From Rhodococcus ruber (GTDB lineage Bacteria > Actinomycetota > Actinomycetes > Mycobacteriales > Mycobacteriaceae), in NCBI RefSeq assembly GCF_027270735.1, contig NZ_JAPWIJ010000011.1:1-52314 (forward strand): a stretch of DNA of 52,314 nucleotides, given 5' to 3'. Shown one piece after another: positions 16,647 through 26,150 of this stretch. Positions within the stretch are counted from its first letter, which is position 1, and every line of letters begins with the position of its first letter. Position numbers and translations under genes: made by a program. A model generated the notes under the pieces. The model did no database searches. It saw nothing but the letters and a program-made list of their open reading frames with translations, and was not told where the DNA came from.

Positions 16647-17915
16647 CTAACTTCGCGACGCGTACGGTTTGCCCGCTGCTGCCGGTCCTCGCACGTGGCC
16701 CACCAGCCCGGCGACGGCGAAGATGGTCACCACGTAGGGCAGCATCAACATGAATTCGCTCGGCACCGGAGACCCGATGATGCCCAACACGTTCTGCAGG
16801 TTCGACGCGAATCCGAACAGCAGTGCGGCCAACGTCGCGCGCACCGGATCCCACCGCCCGAAGATGACCGCGGCGAGTGCGATGTAGCCGGCACCGGCCG
16901 TCATTTCCTTGCCGAAGGCTCCGACGGAACCGAGCGTGAAGTACGCACCGCCGAGTCCGGCGATGGCACCGGCGAGGCAGACGTTCCAGAATCGCGTTCG
17001 AGCCACGTTGATTCCGACGGTGTCGGCGGCTTGCGGATGCTCACCGACGGCACGCAGTCGCAGACCCCACTTGGTGTGGAACAGGCCGAAGAACACGAGG
17101 GCTACCGCCACATACATCAGGTACACGATCAGCGTCTGCCGAAACAGCACCGGCCCGACGATCGGAATTTGCGAGAGCACCGGAATGTCGATGCGCGCGA
17201 AGCGCGGTGGCGAATTGAGCGTCTCGGCGTTCTTGGTGAGCACCACCGAGTACAGAAAGCTGGTCAGTCCGACGACCAGGACGTTGAGCACCACACCCAC
17301 GATGACCTGATTGACGAAGTAGCGGATGGAGAACACCGCCAACAAAGACGCGGTCAGCGCACCGGCCACCAGAGCCGCGAGCAGCGCCACGTAGGTCGAC
17401 CCGGTGATCGACGCGACGACGGCGCTGACGAAAGCGCCTGCGAGCAACTGACCTTCGATGGCGATGTTGATGACACCGACCCGCTCGGAGATCACCCCGC
17501 CCATCGCGCCGAAGATCAGCGGTGTGCTCAGAGCGACTGCGCCGATGAGCAATCCGGGCACCGGGATGGTCTCACCGTCGGCTGCCCACGCGAGAAAGCC
17601 GAACACGAACAAGACCGCGAACACGGCGAGCAACCACAGCGGCGTCGGTCGGTAGCGCGAGGCCAGCAGCGCCGCATAACCGGTGATGAAGGCCAGCAGT
17701 ACGACCACGACGAGACCGGTACCGTACGACGGCACACCCACTGCCGGCAGCGCGAAGAAGTCGTCCTCCGATGCCAATGCGAATGTACTTGTGCCCGAAC
17801 CCTTCTTGACCACGAACAGCACCAGCGCAAGCAACGTCACGACCCCGAGGATCGACGGCACCTTCCAGCTGCGGCCGAGTACTGCCTCGGCGGGGGCGAC
17901 GACGGGGGCGGTCAC
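16647..17915 (-). CDS. Nucleoside-type ABC transporter permease (second permease)
   Basis: This 422-residue permease of the BPD_transp_2 family carries multiple hydrophobic segments. It matches the YufQ/NupQ type of nucleoside importers: TPLIFGAMGGVISERVGVIN, then AIEGQLLAGAFVS, and a C-terminal GRWDPVRATLAALLFG. Members pair with a second permease, a double ATPase and a BmpA lipoprotein, all present here. The GTG start overlaps the upstream permease stop by 4 bp. It is the last gene of the module. Confidence 0.92.
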   Translation of the reverse strand: MTAPVVAPAEAVLGRSWKVPSILGVVTLLALVLFVVKKGSGTSTFALASEDDFFALPAVGVPSYGTGLVVVVLLAFITGYAALLASRYRPTPLWLLAVFAVLFVFGFLAWAADGETIPVPGLLIGAVALSTPLIFGAMGGVISERVGVINIAIEGQLLAGAFVSAVVASITGSTYVALLAALVAGALTASLLAVFSIRYFVNQVIVGVVLNVLVVGLTSFLYSVVLTKNAETLNSPPRFARIDIPVLSQIPIVGPVLFRQTLIVYLMYVAVALVFFGLFHTKWGLRLRAVGEHPQAADTVGINVARTRFWNVCLAGAIAGLGGAYFTLGSVGAFGKEMTAGAGYIALAAVIFGRWDPVRATLAALLFGFASNLQNVLGIIGSPVPSEFMLMLPYVVTIFAVAGLVGHVRGPAAAGKPYASRS

Positions 17916-19213
17916 AGTGCACCCACCTTCGCGGTCTCGGCTTTGGCTAGCTTCTCTTCACCCGGTTTTGGCAATCGGAACACCGCTCGCACCAGCGGCG
18001 GCGCAGCGATGAACAGCACGATCACCGATTGCACGACGAGCACGATGTCGATGGGTACGCCCTCGGCTGCCTGCATGGCGAACCCGCCGGCCTTGAACGC
18101 GCCGAACAGTATTCCCGCGAAGAACACGCCCCACGGTTTCGATCGGCCGAGCAGTGCGACGGTGATGGCGTCGAATCCGATTCCGGCATCGATGTCGGCG
18201 CTGAAGCCGGTGGTGACGGTGCCCAATACCTGGGCAACTCCGGCAAGACCGACGAGCGCACCGGACATGATCATGGCGTAGAGATAGATCCGGTTGACGT
18301 TCATACCGGCCACCCGTGAGGCGTGGGGGTTCTCGCCCACTGCCCGGAAGCGGAATCCGAGGCTGGATCGCTCGAGCAGCCACCACACCGCGACGGTCAC
18401 GAGGATCACCAGCACGAAACCGAGGTGCAGGCTGTACCGGTCGCCGAACAGCTTGGGGAACACAGCGGTCGACGCGATAGGCGCGGTCTTGGGATTGTTG
18501 GATCCTGGAGCCTGCAGAGCACCGGGGGTACGAAGCAGATACGCGACGAGGTAGAACGCGATGTAGTTGAGCATGATGGTCACGATCACCTCGTGAGCGC
18601 CGGTGCGCGCCTTGAGGAATCCGGCGATTCCGCCCCACACCGCACCGCCGAGTACACCGGCGACGACGGCGACCAGCAGGTGCAGTCCGGCCGGCAGGCT
18701 CACCCCGAAGCCGACCCAGCCGGCGCACGCGGCGGCGATCAGCATCTGGCCTCGGCCGCCGATGTTGAACATGCCGACGCGGAAGGCAAGGGCCACACCG
18801 AGTCCCGCGACGATCAAGGGAGTGGCGAACGTCAGAGTCTCGGTCAGCGGCCGGATGCCGTTCTCGAATCCGGGCCGACGGAAGTTGTACACCGAGCCCT
18901 GGAACAACGACGAGTACGCCCCGGCAACGGAATCCCAGATGGCCTTCAGCATGTCCGAGGGACGAGAGAAGAAGTAGCCTGCCGACTCCTGTACGCCGGT
19001 ATTGGTGGCGGCGATGAGCACAGCACCGACGATCAGCGCGAGCAGTACTGCAAGAACCGAGATGATCGCACTGCCGGTGAAGATCTGCCGGAGCACTACG
19101 TGCGACGCGGACGGCTGCGGAGGTGTCGGGGGCTGCGGGGCTGTCGGGGGCTGCTGGGCTGTCGGGGGCTGCTGGGCTGTCGGGGGCTGCTGGGCGTCAC
19201 TCACCGCGCTCAC
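17912..19213 (-). CDS. Nucleoside-type ABC transporter permease (first permease, PQT-rich N-terminus)
   Basis: This 433-residue BPD_transp_2 permease is the YufP/NupP-type partner of the downstream permease (TPLIVAGLGVALAFRVGMFN and GGRGQMLIAAACAGW motifs). The first 33 residues are a low-complexity Gln-Pro-Thr stretch made of QQPPTA hexapeptides, encoded by an 18-bp tandem repeat and absent from typical family members. It is probably cytosolic, as it precedes the first membrane segment at about residue 45. The GTG at 19213 overlaps the ATPase stop by 17 bp; a GTG at 19204 would overlap by 8 bp and is equally plausible. Confidence 0.9.
   Translation of the reverse strand: MSAVSDAQQPPTAQQPPTAQQPPTAPQPPTPPQPSASHVVLRQIFTGSAIISVLAVLLALIVGAVLIAATNTGVQESAGYFFSRPSDMLKAIWDSVAGAYSSLFQGSVYNFRRPGFENGIRPLTETLTFATPLIVAGLGVALAFRVGMFNIGGRGQMLIAAACAGWVGFGVSLPAGLHLLVAVVAGVLGGAVWGGIAGFLKARTGAHEVIVTIMLNYIAFYLVAYLLRTPGALQAPGSNNPKTAPIASTAVFPKLFGDRYSLHLGFVLVILVTVAVWWLLERSSLGFRFRAVGENPHASRVAGMNVNRIYLYAMIMSGALVGLAGVAQVLGTVTTGFSADIDAGIGFDAITVALLGRSKPWGVFFAGILFGAFKAGGFAMQAAEGVPIDIVLVVQSVIVLFIAAPPLVRAVFRLPKPGEEKLAKAETAKVGAL
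19113..19194 (-). repeat. 18-bp coding tandem repeat in permease N-terminus
   Basis: About 4.5 copies of an 18-bp unit encode QQPPTA on the minus strand. Three copies are nearly identical and the proximal ones are degenerate (APQPPT, PPQPS). Multiples of 18 bp keep the reading frame, so copy number can vary between strains without disrupting the gene. Confidence 0.9.
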
Positions 19214-20699
19214 CGCCCATCATCAATCCGAGTGTTTCGCGGGACGTATCCCCGGGGACGATTCCCACGATTGCTCCTCGATACATGACGGCGATGCGGT
19301 CGGCCAGTGCGGCGACCTCATCCAGTTCGCTCGACACCACGATGACCGGGATCCCCGAATCCCGAGTGGCGACGATGCGCTTGTGCACGAATTCGATGGA
19401 CCCCACGTCGATTCCGCGAGTAGGCTGGGCCGCGACGAACAGCCGCAGGTCGCGGCTCAGTTCACGTGCGAGCACAACCTTCTGCTGGTTACCACCGGAC
19501 AGGCGTCCGACAGCGGTCCCGATTCCCGGTGCCCGCACATCGAATTCGCTCAACTTCTCCGATGCGAACTTCTCCAGATAATCGCGCTGCACCGCTCCGC
19601 GTCGCACGAACGGCATGCTGTTCGAGCGATCGAGCATCAGGTTCTCCGCGATCGAGAATTCGCCCACCAAACCGTCGACGGTACGGTCCTCCGGCACGAA
19701 GCCGACACCGGCGTCGAGTACGTCCTGCACCGTCGATCCGACGAGCGAGCGACCGTCGAGGCTGATCTTTCCGGACACGTTGTCCTGCAACCCGAGTAGA
19801 GCCTCGACGAATTCGGTCTGTCCGTTGCCCTGCACTCCGGCGACGGCGAGGATCTCCCCTGCCGCGACCTCGAGGCTGACGTCGTCGACGGTCTTGTTGC
19901 CCTGGGCGTCGAACACCGACAGATTCTCGATGACCAACGCCGCCTCTCCCGGGGACGCGGGATCCTTCGAGACGGTCAGCTGCACGTCGCGTCCCACCAT
20001 CATGGCCGCGAGTTCGGTGTTGCTGGCGGTCGGTTTCGCTTCGCCGACCACCTTGCCGAGCCGGATGACGGTGATCTTGTCTGCCACTTCGCGTACTTCG
20101 CGCAGCTTGTGGGTGATGAACACGATGGTGGTGCCCGACGCCGCGAGCTCGCGCATGATCCGCATCAGATCGTCGGTTTCCTGTGGCGTCAGGACGGCCG
20201 TCGGCTCGTCGAACACGAGCACCTTGGCCTCACGAGAAAGTGCTTTGACGATCTCGACCCGTTGCTGGACGCCGACGGGTAAGTCGTCGACGAGAGCATC
20301 GGGATCGAGATCGAAGCCGAACCTCGCGGAGATCTCTCGTACCAGCTTTCGTGCTGCCACGAGATCGAGTCGTCCACCGAGCGAGGTGGTTTCGTTGCCG
20401 AGCACGATGTTCTCGGCAACGGTGAACACCGGAATCAGCATGAAGTGCTGATGCACCATGCCGATGCCGGCGGTCATCGCCTCGCCCGGACCGGCGAAAT
20501 TCTGCTCGACGTCGTCGAGCAGAATCTGGCCCTCCTCGGCGCGATACAGGCCACTGAGCACGTTCATCAACGTGGACTTGCCTGCACCGTTCTCGCCGAG
20601 GAGACAGTGGATCTCGCCGGATTCGACGCTCAGATCGATATGGTCGTTGGCGATCAACGAGCCGAATCGTTTGGTGATACCGCGAAGTTCGAGCTTCAT
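19197..20699 (-). CDS. Nucleoside-type ABC transporter ATP-binding protein (two ABC domains)
   Basis: This 500-residue cytosolic protein contains two ABC domains in the YufO/NupO arrangement. Domain 1 has Walker A LLGENGAGKST, signature-like LPVGVQQRVEIVKAL and Walker B VLVFDEPTAVL. Domain 2 has the degenerate Walker A VAGVQGNGQTE typical of this family, signature LSGGNQQKVVLAREL and a degenerate Walker B (LFVAAQPTRGID). It powers import by the two downstream permeases. It begins 22 bp after the BmpA gene and is probably in one operon with it. Confidence 0.94.
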   Translation of the reverse strand: MKLELRGITKRFGSLIANDHIDLSVESGEIHCLLGENGAGKSTLMNVLSGLYRAEEGQILLDDVEQNFAGPGEAMTAGIGMVHQHFMLIPVFTVAENIVLGNETTSLGGRLDLVAARKLVREISARFGFDLDPDALVDDLPVGVQQRVEIVKALSREAKVLVFDEPTAVLTPQETDDLMRIMRELAASGTTIVFITHKLREVREVADKITVIRLGKVVGEAKPTASNTELAAMMVGRDVQLTVSKDPASPGEAALVIENLSVFDAQGNKTVDDVSLEVAAGEILAVAGVQGNGQTEFVEALLGLQDNVSGKISLDGRSLVGSTVQDVLDAGVGFVPEDRTVDGLVGEFSIAENLMLDRSNSMPFVRRGAVQRDYLEKFASEKLSEFDVRAPGIGTAVGRLSGGNQQKVVLARELSRDLRLFVAAQPTRGIDVGSIEFVHKRIVATRDSGIPVIVVSSELDEVAALADRIAVMYRGAIVGIVPGDTSRETLGLMMGGERGE

Positions 20700-20721
20700 A
20701 TCCCTTTACGACCGCTTGGTG

Positions 20722-21813
20722 CTACTTGGGTGCCGACGGCGACTCGACGGTGATGGACCCGTCGACGATGCCGGCCTTGATCGTATCCAGCTCGCCCTGC
20801 AGTGCGGGGTCGACCTGGGACTCGAAGTCGTGGAACGGTGCGATGCCGACGCCGTCGTTCTCCAGGGTGCCCACGTACGGAGCGTTGTCGAACTTGTCAG
20901 CACCGGAGTTGGCCACGACCTCGTCGACACTGGTCTTGAGGCCCTTGGTCACAGAAGTGAGCAGCAGGTCGCCGACCGAGGGGTCGGACTCGAAGACGTC
21001 GGCGTCCGCACCGATCAGGGCGACCGGACGCGAGGAGTCCCGAATGGCCTGCGCCGCACTCTGATAGATGGGTCCACCGACCGGGAAGATGACGTCCGCG
21101 TTCTGGTCGATCAAGCCCTGGGCGGTGTTCTTGGCAACTTCGTTGGCGGTGAATCCACCGGTGAACGAGCCGTTCTGCGAGGGCACGTCCCAGCCGATGA
21201 CGCGGACTGCCTTGCCCTTCTGCTCGTTGAAGTAGTTCACACCGTCGGCGAAACCGTCCATGAAGATGGTGACGGTCGGCAGTTGCGAGCCGCCGAAAGT
21301 ACCGACCACTCCGGTCTTGCTGTAGCTGGCGGCAGCGTAGCCGGCGAGAAATGCCGACTGCGACGCGTCGTACGTCAGCGGCTTGACGTTCGGCAGATCG
21401 ATGGTGGAGTCGTCGATGATCGCGAAATCGATGTCGGTGTTCGCTTCGGCCGCGACCTTGGTCGCGTCGGCCAGGTCGAATCCGACGGTGACGATGAGGT
21501 TGCAGCCCTGATCGACGAGGTTGTTGATGTTGGGCGCGTAGTCGGTGGGCGACGCGGACTCGACGGTGCGCGGCTCGACGCCGAGCTCCTGGGAGGCTTC
21601 GGTCAAACCCTCGAACCCGAGCTGGTTGAACGACTTGTCGTCGAATCCGCCACTGTCGGAGACCATGCAGGGTAGGAAGTCACTGGATCCGCCTCCACCC
21701 GATCCTTCGTTCTCGGGAGCAGATCCACAGCCTGCGATCAGGGCGATGGCACCGAGCGACGCGACGCCGCCGAGTGCTGCCTTCCGCGTACTCGTGCGGG
21801 TAACGAATGACAA
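20722..21813 (-). CDS. BMP-family nucleoside-binding lipoprotein
   Basis: This 363-residue substrate-binding lipoprotein of the Bmp/PnrA family has lipobox Cys29 in LIAGC and a Gly/Ser linker, followed by the Bmp signature DSGGFDDKSFNQLGFEGL. Relatives bind purine nucleosides and feed the adjacent double-ATPase/two-permease importer. The frame opens at 21888, but TTG at 21813 is preceded by GGAGGA at 4-nt spacing and gives a compact lipoprotein signal. I therefore favour that start, accepting the short spacing. It follows the NCS2 permease by 75 bp. Confidence 0.9.
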   Translation of the reverse strand: MSFVTRTSTRKAALGGVASLGAIALIAGCGSAPENEGSGGGGSSDFLPCMVSDSGGFDDKSFNQLGFEGLTEASQELGVEPRTVESASPTDYAPNINNLVDQGCNLIVTVGFDLADATKVAAEANTDIDFAIIDDSTIDLPNVKPLTYDASQSAFLAGYAAASYSKTGVVGTFGGSQLPTVTIFMDGFADGVNYFNEQKGKAVRVIGWDVPSQNGSFTGGFTANEVAKNTAQGLIDQNADVIFPVGGPIYQSAAQAIRDSSRPVALIGADADVFESDPSVGDLLLTSVTKGLKTSVDEVVANSGADKFDNAPYVGTLENDGVGIAPFHDFESQVDPALQGELDTIKAGIVDGSITVESPSAPK

Positions 21814-21888
21814 GATGTCCTCCAATTTAGATGTGCTTCGTCTGGTTCGGGACGCTACTCGCGCGGGCGAGGGTGCGCAGGATTTCAC

Positions 21889-23319
21889 TCAGGAGTCCTT
21901 GTTGGGCTCGGCCTTCTCGGGCAAGCTGCCGCCTTCACGGAGTATTCGTGCTTCGTCCTCACGCACCATCACTGCCGGTCCCGCTGCCACCACCGATGGG
22001 TTCGGCGGCGTACCGGGTCTGAATACGTTGAAGAATACGTTGAGGACCACCGCCACGATGCTGGCGGCACTGATTCCGGAATGGAAGATGGTGACGAACC
22101 AGTCCGGAAATTCGTCCCAGAAGTCGCTCGCGACAACGGGAATGAGGCCGAACGCCAAGGTCACCGCCACGATGACAACATTGGAATTGTTGTCGTAGTT
22201 CACCTTGCCGAGGGTGCGGATGCCGCTGGCCGCGACGGTTCCGAACAGAGCGATGCCTGCCCCTCCGAGTACCGGCAGCGGGACGACTCCGACGACTGCG
22301 GCAAGTACCGGCGAAAGGCCCAGTAGCGCAAGCACGCCGCCACCCACCGCGACGACGAAGCGGCTCTTGATGCCGGTCATCGCCACCAGACCCACGTTCT
22401 GCGCGAAGGCAGTCGCCGGGAAGGTGTTGAAGATCGGGGCGACGGCCGAGGACACCATGTCGGCGCGCAGTCCGTCACCGACGCGCTTGGAGTCGACGTC
22501 GGTGCCGACGACCTCACCGACGGCGAGGATGTCGGCCGTGGTCTCGACCATGATCACCAGGATCACGATGGTCATCGAGACGATCGCGCCGATTGCGAAG
22601 ATCGGTGAGCCGAAGGCGAAGGGGGTCGGTACGGCCACCACGGACGCGTCACCGACACCGCCGAAGTCGGTCTTGCCGACGATCAGTGCTGCGATGGTGC
22701 CGACGACGAGTCCGAGCAGAATCGACAGCCTCGACAGCCCTGGAATCTTGGTCATCACCAGCACGGCGAGGAGGGTGAACATCGCCAGCCCGATATTGGC
22801 GGGGTCGAGGTAGTTCGGGTTCGGGGCACCGCCCACCATTTCCTGCCCGGTGATCCACCGCGCTGCGACCGGCATCAGGGACAGACCGATGACGGTGATG
22901 ATGCTGCCGGTCACCAACGGCGGAAAGAAGCGAATGATCTTCGAGAAGAACGGCGCGATGGCCAAACCGATCAGCGCGGCCACCAGAACGGCACCGAGCA
23001 CCGTGCGCAATCCGGTTCGGCCGTCTTCCGCACTGCCGATGATCGTCAGGACCGTCGAAACCGAAGCAAACGAAATGCCCTGCACCAGCGGCAGTTGCGA
23101 GCCGAAGAACGGAATACCGACGGTCTGCAGCACGGTGGCCACGCCGCTGACGAACAGCGCGCACGAAATCAGCAGGGCTTGGTCGGCACCGGACAGCCCG
23201 GCCGCCCCACCGACGATGATCGGTACGGCGATGACGCCACCGAACATCGAGAGAATGTGTTGCAGACCGTAACCGAACATCTGCAGCACCGGCGGGCGGG
23301 CGTCCTCGGGCCTGGTCAT
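21889..23319 (-). CDS. NCS2 xanthine/uracil-family nucleobase permease
   Basis: This 476-residue integral membrane proton symporter of the NCS2 (UraA/PbuX/UapA) family has about 14 membrane segments. Motifs are MFGYGLQHILSMFGGVIAVP at the N-terminus, the substrate-region Q in SQLPLVQGISFASVSTV and ETTADILAVGEVVGTDVD. Xanthine or another purine is more likely than uracil given the neighbouring BmpA-type nucleoside importer, but specificity is not settled. The ATG is 7 nt after TAGCCT, consistent with a leaderless mRNA. It probably heads the whole uptake module. Confidence 0.92.
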   Translation of the reverse strand: MTRPEDARPPVLQMFGYGLQHILSMFGGVIAVPIIVGGAAGLSGADQALLISCALFVSGVATVLQTVGIPFFGSQLPLVQGISFASVSTVLTIIGSAEDGRTGLRTVLGAVLVAALIGLAIAPFFSKIIRFFPPLVTGSIITVIGLSLMPVAARWITGQEMVGGAPNPNYLDPANIGLAMFTLLAVLVMTKIPGLSRLSILLGLVVGTIAALIVGKTDFGGVGDASVVAVPTPFAFGSPIFAIGAIVSMTIVILVIMVETTADILAVGEVVGTDVDSKRVGDGLRADMVSSAVAPIFNTFPATAFAQNVGLVAMTGIKSRFVVAVGGGVLALLGLSPVLAAVVGVVPLPVLGGAGIALFGTVAASGIRTLGKVNYDNNSNVVIVAVTLAFGLIPVVASDFWDEFPDWFVTIFHSGISAASIVAVVLNVFFNVFRPGTPPNPSVVAAGPAVMVREDEARILREGGSLPEKAEPNKDS

Positions 23320-23326
23320 GAGTGTC

Positions 23327-23332
23327 AGGCTA
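23327..23332 (-). promoter_or_regulatory. Putative -10 of the purine-uptake module
   Basis: TAGCCT on the minus strand lies 7 nt before the ATG of the NCS2 permease, the spacing expected for a leaderless start. Confidence 0.5.
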
Positions 23333-23377
23333 TGAACCGGACGTTACGGGCAGCGACACCGACCCATTTCGAGCGAG

Positions 23378-23875
23378 TTACGCTTGCTCGGCCTTGTCTG
23401 CTCCCACCAGATGCTCGAACGCCTTCAGGTTCGCCAACGATTCGCCGCGCGAGACTCGCCATGCCCATTCACGTTTGATGGACTCCGCGAATCCCAGTTC
23501 GAGCAGCACGTTGAAGTCACCGTCGGCGGCCTCTAGGGTCTGGCCGAAGATGCGATCGAGTTCGTCACCGTCGACGGCCCGCAACGACATTCGACCCACG
23601 AGATAGATATCGCCGACCTTGTCGATGGTGTAATGCACCCCGTACAGCCGGCGGTTACGACGCAGCAGGTATTTGTAGACGCCCTCGAAATTTTCGTCGG
23701 GCTTGCGGCAGACGAACGCCTCGATGCGCACCCCGTGATGTCCGACGGTCAACATCGTCGTCGTCTTCAGTTTGCGTTCCCCGGGCAGTTCGACGGTGAA
23801 CACTTCGCCGCGCCGCGTGTAGTCCAGTTCGCGATCCTTCAGGACCCGGTCGATCAGTTCGGCGGTCTCGCTCAT
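23378..23875 (-). CDS. YbjN-domain protein (Rv0487-like)
   Basis: This 165-residue soluble protein has a YbjN (type III secretion chaperone-like) domain, for example [26 protein letters not shown]. Family function is uncertain; a chaperone-like role is suspected. The frame opens further upstream inside mshA, but the ATG at 23875 (MSETAEL) overlaps the mshA stop by 4 bp (ATGA) and is the natural start. It follows mshA in mycobacteria too, so the linkage is old and may mean a connected role. Confidence 0.88.
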   Translation of the reverse strand: MSETAELIDRVLKDRELDYTRRGEVFTVELPGERKLKTTTMLTVGHHGVRIEAFVCRKPDENFEGVYKYLLRRNRRLYGVHYTIDKVGDIYLVGRMSLRAVDGDELDRIFGQTLEAADGDFNVLLELGFAESIKREWAWRVSRGESLANLKAFEHLVGADKAEQA

Positions 23876-25215
23876 GCAGTCACAGCTCCCGATCTGCGTA
23901 GTTTCGACAATCCTCGGACGCGTCGCGGCGAGAACTCGCTCGGTGCCTCGCCGCGGTCGAAATGGAATTTGGCCTGCCGGTAACTCTCGATGAGACCGTC
24001 TGCGGTGTGCTCCCACGAGAAGTTTCGGGCGTGCCGAGGTGCCGCACTTGCCATGTCCGCCAATGCCGCTCGATCCGAGAGCATGGACGCGAGCGCATCG
24101 GCCCAATCCTCGGTGCGGTGCCCCTGCACCAGCCGACCGGTCTCGCCCGATCGCACGGCCACACCGAGACCGCCTACATCGGCTGCCAACACCGGCGTTC
24201 CGCACGCCTGGGCTTCGATCGCGACCAGGCCGAACGATTCGTTGTAGCTCGGCACCGCAACGACATCCGCGGCGCGGTAGATCTGTGCCAGACGCGACGA
24301 TGGTTGCGGCGGCAGGAACGTCACCCGCGGGGTGATCCCGAGACTCTCGGCCAGGTCTATGAGGCTGTCGGGCCGATCCAATCCGCTGCCCGACGGCCCG
24401 CCGACGATGAGGACCCGTAGCGGCGACGACGGATCTCGCTGCAGCACTTCGGCGGCCGCGGAGATGAGCACATCCGGAGCCTTGAGCGGTTGGATGCGTC
24501 CGACGAATGCGACGATCGACTCGTCGGGGTTCAGACCCAGCTCGGTGCGGGCCGCGAGCTTGTCCCCCGGATTGTATTGCGCCAGATCGGCTCCCGGCGC
24601 AACCACGTCGATCGAGTCCTGCGAGGCCCCGTAGATCTCCACAAGGGACTTCGCTTCCTCGGTCGTGTTGGCGATCAGCCGGTCTGCTTCGGCCACCACT
24701 TGCTGCTCGCCGATCTGGCGCGCCGCAGGCTCCGGTGAGTCACCATGCGCCAACGACGCGTTCTTGACGGCGGCAAGGGTGTGCGCGGTGTGTACCAGCG
24801 GCACTCCCCAGCGATCGCGAGCGAGCCAGCCCACCTGACCCGAGAGCCAGTAGTGCGAGTGCACCAGGTCGTAGTAACCGGGCTCGTGCCGGGCTTCCTC
24901 ACGCAACACCCCGGCCGCGAACGCGCACAGCTGGGTGGGAAGGTCGTGTTTGTCCAAGCCCTCGAACGGGCCCGCAACGATGTTGCGGACCAGCACTCCG
25001 GGTGCTGCCTCGACGACGGGAGCGTCGGTCGACGCCGTCGCCCGGGTGAAGATCTCGACCTCCACACCCCGTTTGGCCAGCTCTTTGGCACTCTGCAACA
25101 CGTAGACGTTCATGCCACCCGCGTCACCCGTTCCGGGCTGCGCCAGTGGGGACGTATGCAAGGACAACACAGCGACCCTGCTCAGCTGGTGTCCAGTCAC
25201 TCGCTCAGTGTGCAC
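23872..25215 (-). CDS. mshA: D-inositol-3-phosphate glycosyltransferase MshA
   Basis: This 447-residue GT4 retaining glycosyltransferase catalyses the first committed step of mycothiol synthesis: transfer of GlcNAc from UDP-GlcNAc to 1D-myo-inositol 3-phosphate. Strong landmarks are [20 protein letters not shown] (about 20-39), [54 protein letters not shown] and [20 protein letters not shown]. The GTG at 25215 is the longest start. A GTG at 25200 is possible, and neither has ideal Shine-Dalgarno spacing. It lies 9 bp after an alpha/beta hydrolase gene in a ROK-hydrolase-mshA-ybjN run. Confidence 0.96.
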   Translation of the reverse strand: MHTERVTGHQLSRVAVLSLHTSPLAQPGTGDAGGMNVYVLQSAKELAKRGVEVEIFTRATASTDAPVVEAAPGVLVRNIVAGPFEGLDKHDLPTQLCAFAAGVLREEARHEPGYYDLVHSHYWLSGQVGWLARDRWGVPLVHTAHTLAAVKNASLAHGDSPEPAARQIGEQQVVAEADRLIANTTEEAKSLVEIYGASQDSIDVVAPGADLAQYNPGDKLAARTELGLNPDESIVAFVGRIQPLKAPDVLISAAAEVLQRDPSSPLRVLIVGGPSGSGLDRPDSLIDLAESLGITPRVTFLPPQPSSRLAQIYRAADVVAVPSYNESFGLVAIEAQACGTPVLAADVGGLGVAVRSGETGRLVQGHRTEDWADALASMLSDRAALADMASAAPRHARNFSWEHTADGLIESYRQAKFHFDRGEAPSEFSPRRVRGLSKLRRSGAVTA

Positions 25216-25224
25216 GCCTCCACA

Positions 25225-26139
25225 TTACGTCTCGATAACTACCCCTTCTGACGACCGGGCAGACTCAGACCGTCCGGGAGTGCAGCCTGCGGAACGACCC
25301 AGGCTGTCGACGAACTCGCTGACCTCGACGAAGAACCTCTCGGGGTCGGCGACGAACGGGCCGTGGTCGACGCCCTCCCAGTACGAGGCCACGGCCGTGG
25401 GAATCAGTTCTGCTGCGTGCCGTCCGGCGGAGACGTCGACGACGGTGTCCTCGGTTCCGTGCAGCACGAGGGCCGGGATGTCGAGGCTGCGCAGCAGGTC
25501 GTCGTGGCCGACCGCTCGATCGAACAGGGCGGCGCGAACCCGTGGCCTCGTGGACAGCGTCAACCCGAACAACGCCTGCGCCTCCGTGCCCTTGCCTTCT
25601 GTCGGCCCGGTCAGCGCGTGCCCGAAGCTACCGAGCGCCCTGATGGCAACGCGGGGCTCCTCGGCCATCGCACCGGGGATCGCCGCCCGCATGGCGGTCC
25701 CCACGCGTCCGCCCGCTTCTCCCCTACCGATGCTGGTGATCGCGCCGACGAGCACGATGCCCGCCACCGCGCCGGATCCGTGTTCGGCGAGGTAGTCACA
25801 GATGACCAGACCGCCGTAGGACCAGCCCAGGAGCACCGCGTCGGCGATGATGCCCTCTGCAGCGAGCACCGCCTCGACGTCCCCCGCCCAGATCTTCGAG
25901 TCGTCGTACCCCGTCGCAGGGGCGTCGGAGTAGCCGTGACCCCGCAGGTCGACGGCGACAACGCGGTAACGCTCGGCCAAGTTCGCCGACAGTCCCTCGC
26001 CCCAGCACGCCGAACTCTGCGCCCACCCGTGCAGCAGAACCAGTGGCCTCGCCTCGGGGTCACCGCTGACGCGGTAGACGATATTGGCTCCGTCGATCCC
26101 GACGGCCTGGCGAACCGGTCCTGCTGCAGGGGTGCTCAT
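25225..26139 (-). CDS. Alpha/beta hydrolase between ROK regulator and mshA
   Basis: This 304-residue cytosolic alpha/beta hydrolase has an oxyanion region LVLLHGWAQSS, nucleophile GWSYGG, acid in HGTEDTVVD and His in GVDHGPF. Substrate is unknown. It lies 11 bp from the ROK gene and 9 bp from mshA, so all three are likely co-transcribed. M. tuberculosis lacks it at this position, from memory. Its last ~23 residues, after EFVDSL, are encoded by a dispersed repeat (GRSAGCTPGR) plus a few more codons. They look like an acquired C-terminal tail rather than part of the fold. Confidence 0.88.
   Translation of the reverse strand: MSTPAAGPVRQAVGIDGANIVYRVSGDPEARPLVLLHGWAQSSACWGEGLSANLAERYRVVAVDLRGHGYSDAPATGYDDSKIWAGDVEAVLAAEGIIADAVLLGWSYGGLVICDYLAEHGSGAVAGIVLVGAITSIGRGEAGGRVGTAMRAAIPGAMAEEPRVAIRALGSFGHALTGPTEGKGTEAQALFGLTLSTRPRVRAALFDRAVGHDDLLRSLDIPALVLHGTEDTVVDVSAGRHAAELIPTAVASYWEGVDHGPFVADPERFFVEVSEFVDSLGRSAGCTPGRSESARSSEGVVIET
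25276..25306 (-). repeat. Dispersed hairpin repeat, copy B (inside hydrolase 3' end)
   Basis: On the minus strand this reads GGGTCGTTCCGCAGGCTGCA, in the last codons of the hydrolase. CAGCCTG (25283-25289) and CAGGCTG (25300-25306) are perfect 7-bp arms around a 10-nt loop. Relative to copy A one stem pair has changed on both sides (C-G to T-A), as expected if pairing matters. Confidence 0.7.
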
Positions 26140-26150
26140 AGTAGGTGAAC

